From: Microbulbifer agarilyticus
GTDB lineage: Bacteria; Pseudomonadota; Gammaproteobacteria; Pseudomonadales; Cellvibrionaceae
DNA: 64,000 nt
NCBI RefSeq assembly: GCF_001999945.1
Contig: NZ_CP019650.1
Span: 4,025,501 to 4,089,500, forward strand
Direction: 5' to 3'
Positions 63,191 through 64,000 of the stretch are shown piece after piece. Under the pieces are notes generated by a model that did no database searches, was not told where the DNA came from, and was given only the letters and a program-made list of their open reading frames with translations. Position 1 is the first letter of the stretch. The number at the start of each line of letters is the position of its first letter. Position numbers and translations under genes: made by a program.

Positions 63191-63730
63191 TCAGTAACTC
63201 AGCTCTTCAATCGTGTTGTTGTGGTTCGTGTACACACAAATGTCGCCGGCAATTTTCAAACCCTGCTCGACGATAGTGCGCGCATCCAACTCAGTGTTAT
63301 CCAGCAGCGCACGCGCTGCGGACTGGGCGAAGGGGCCACCGGAGCCGATGGCGATCAGGTCGTCTTCCGGCTGGATGACGTCGCCGTTACCGGTGACGAT
63401 CAGGCTGGCGGTTTCGTCGGCTACGGCGAGCAGCGCTTCGAGGCGACGCAGGGCGCGGTCGGTGCGCCAGTCTTTGGCGAGTTCGACGGCGGCGCGGGTG
63501 AGCTGGCCGTTATGGGCCTGGAGCTTGGCTTCGAAGCGCTCGAAAAGGGTGAAGGCGTCGGCGGTGCCGCCGGCAAATCCGGCGATGACCTTGTCGTTGT
63601 ACAGGCGGCGCACTTTGCGGGCGTTACCTTTCATGATGGTGTTGCCCATGGAGACTTGTCCGTCACCACCGATAACGACTTTGCCGTTGCGACGGCAGGA
63701 GAGGATGGTTGTACCGCGATATTGTTCCAC
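63191..63730 (-). CDS. hslV: HslV peptidase subunit
   Basis: A 179-residue threonine peptidase. The propeptide MEQYRG precedes the catalytic Thr in [45 protein letters not shown] and [13 protein letters not shown] are HslV motifs. It forms two hexamers capped by HslU. Confidence 0.98.
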   Translation of the reverse strand: MEQYRGTTILSCRRNGKVVIGGDGQVSMGNTIMKGNARKVRRLYNDKVIAGFAGGTADAFTLFERFEAKLQAHNGQLTRAAVELAKDWRTDRALRRLEALLAVADETASLIVTGNGDVIQPEDDLIAIGSGGPFAQSAARALLDNTELDARTIVEQGLKIAGDICVYTNHNNTIEELSY

Positions 63731-63793
63731 TGGTGCCTCTGCATTTTGGATTCAGAAGCACTAAGTGTGGTCGGGGAGGGGGGATTTCAATGT

Positions 63794-63813
63794 TGCCCGG
63801 TGAAAACCGGGCA
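63794..63813. terminator. Possible stem-loop after the SPOR gene
   Basis: TGCCCGG (63794-63800) and CCGGGCA (63807-63813) form a short stem, 16 nt after the SPOR stop; no T-tract on the minus strand. Confidence 0.35.
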
Positions 63814-63829
63814 GTCGGAAAGGATTTGT

Positions 63830-64000
63830 TTATCCCTGCGCCGGGCGCTTGAGCACCAGTGGCATCAGGCGATGCTCGGCGAGGACACTGCGGGCCTTGG
63901 CGACCTTGGAGCGATTGGTGTACGGGCCGACGAGGACCCGGTGCCAGGTGCCGCGGTTGTCGGTGGCGGATTCTACTTTGACGTCGAGGTTGGCGAGCAT
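63830..64000 (-). CDS. SPOR-domain cell-division/envelope protein (partial, N-terminus outside window)
   Basis: The minus-strand frame enters from the right edge and ends at TAA 63832-63830. The 56 visible residues (WHRVLVGPYTNRSKVAKARSVLAEHRLMPLVLKRP) are the C-terminal half of a SPOR domain, which binds denuded septal peptidoglycan. An FtsN-like SPOR gene normally precedes hslV in gammaproteobacteria. The rest of the protein is outside the window. Confidence 0.85.
   Translation of the reverse strand: MLANLDVKVESATDNRGTWHRVLVGPYTNRSKVAKARSVLAEHRLMPLVLKRPAQG

Overview
The window looks like chromosomal backbone of a marine gammaproteobacterium, most likely Microbulbifer or a close relative in the Cellvibrionales. 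This is inference from the GC-rich coding sequence, gammaproteobacterial blocks (glnA-DUF4124-glnL-glnG, ubiE-ubiJ-ubiB-hisI-hisE-tatABC, SPOR-hslV-hslU-DUF971) and a typical accessory set (DUF885 lipoprotein peptidase, prolyl oligopeptidase, MipA/OmpV-DUF3019 operon). No tRNA, rRNA, CRISPR array, transposase, integrase or prophage gene is visible.

Layout. 1-2700: an orphan HicB-like gene cut by the left edge, a small unknown gene, then cysQ and cysK on the minus strand. 2.8-8.6 kb: mostly plus strand, with a YhhN membrane protein, the nucleotidase yrfG, the heat-shock RNA-binding protein hslR, a Deg-type serine protease, a DUF4124 protein, a small channel (minus) and the redox chaperone hslO. 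8.9-14.8 kb: pckA, two tandem M15-like peptidase paralogues, an AI-2E family permease, a DUF3833 lipoprotein and a convergent DUF4239 membrane protein. 14.9-20.5 kb: nitrogen regulation (glnG, glnL, a DUF4124 protein, glnA) with a sigma-54 promoter and NtrC-type sites, then divergent thiI. 22.2-25.3 kb: a four-gene MipA/OmpV-DUF3019-response regulator-histidine kinase operon with overlapping stop/start codons. 25.5-32 kb: an unusual lytic transglycosylase lipoprotein with two substrate-binding domains, typA, and a secreted TIM-barrel/C39 protease fusion.

32.3-52.4 kb: a GST-like protein, an outer-membrane beta-barrel, a divergent macro-domain protein, a diguanylate cyclase, a thioesterase, NAD-malic enzyme, a translationally coupled P3-type proton ATPase plus PPK2 polyphosphate kinase, a PQQ-type sugar dehydrogenase, a DUF885 peptidase, MscS with a 29-residue membrane peptide gene and an SDR upstream, prolyl oligopeptidase, dtd, a lipoprotein aminopeptidase and a lipase-like hydrolase. 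52.5-58.4 kb: ubiE-ubiJ-ubiB, hisI-hisE and tatA-tatB-tatC on the minus strand. 58.5-64 kb: a CHAD-domain protein, alkaline phosphatase, a DUF971 protein, hslU, hslV and the 3' end of a SPOR-domain gene.

The strongest unexplained structure is a family of four long intergenic inverted repeats (about 4.28, 4.82, 57.5 and 63.05 kb). They share an outer stem of 19-26 bp, a CAGGGATG octamer in the loop and a GTGGCGGCC-like terminus. Two flank hslR, one separates ubiE from ubiJ and one separates hslV from hslU. The H+-ATPase-ppk2 pair behind a dyad-rich leader, with a polyphosphate-associated CHAD gene 19 kb away, is the most suggestive possible functional system. Other points worth a second look are the noncanonical channel filter (TVGVTD), the double-SBP transglycosylase, the TIM-barrel/C39 fusion and the 29-residue membrane peptide gene.
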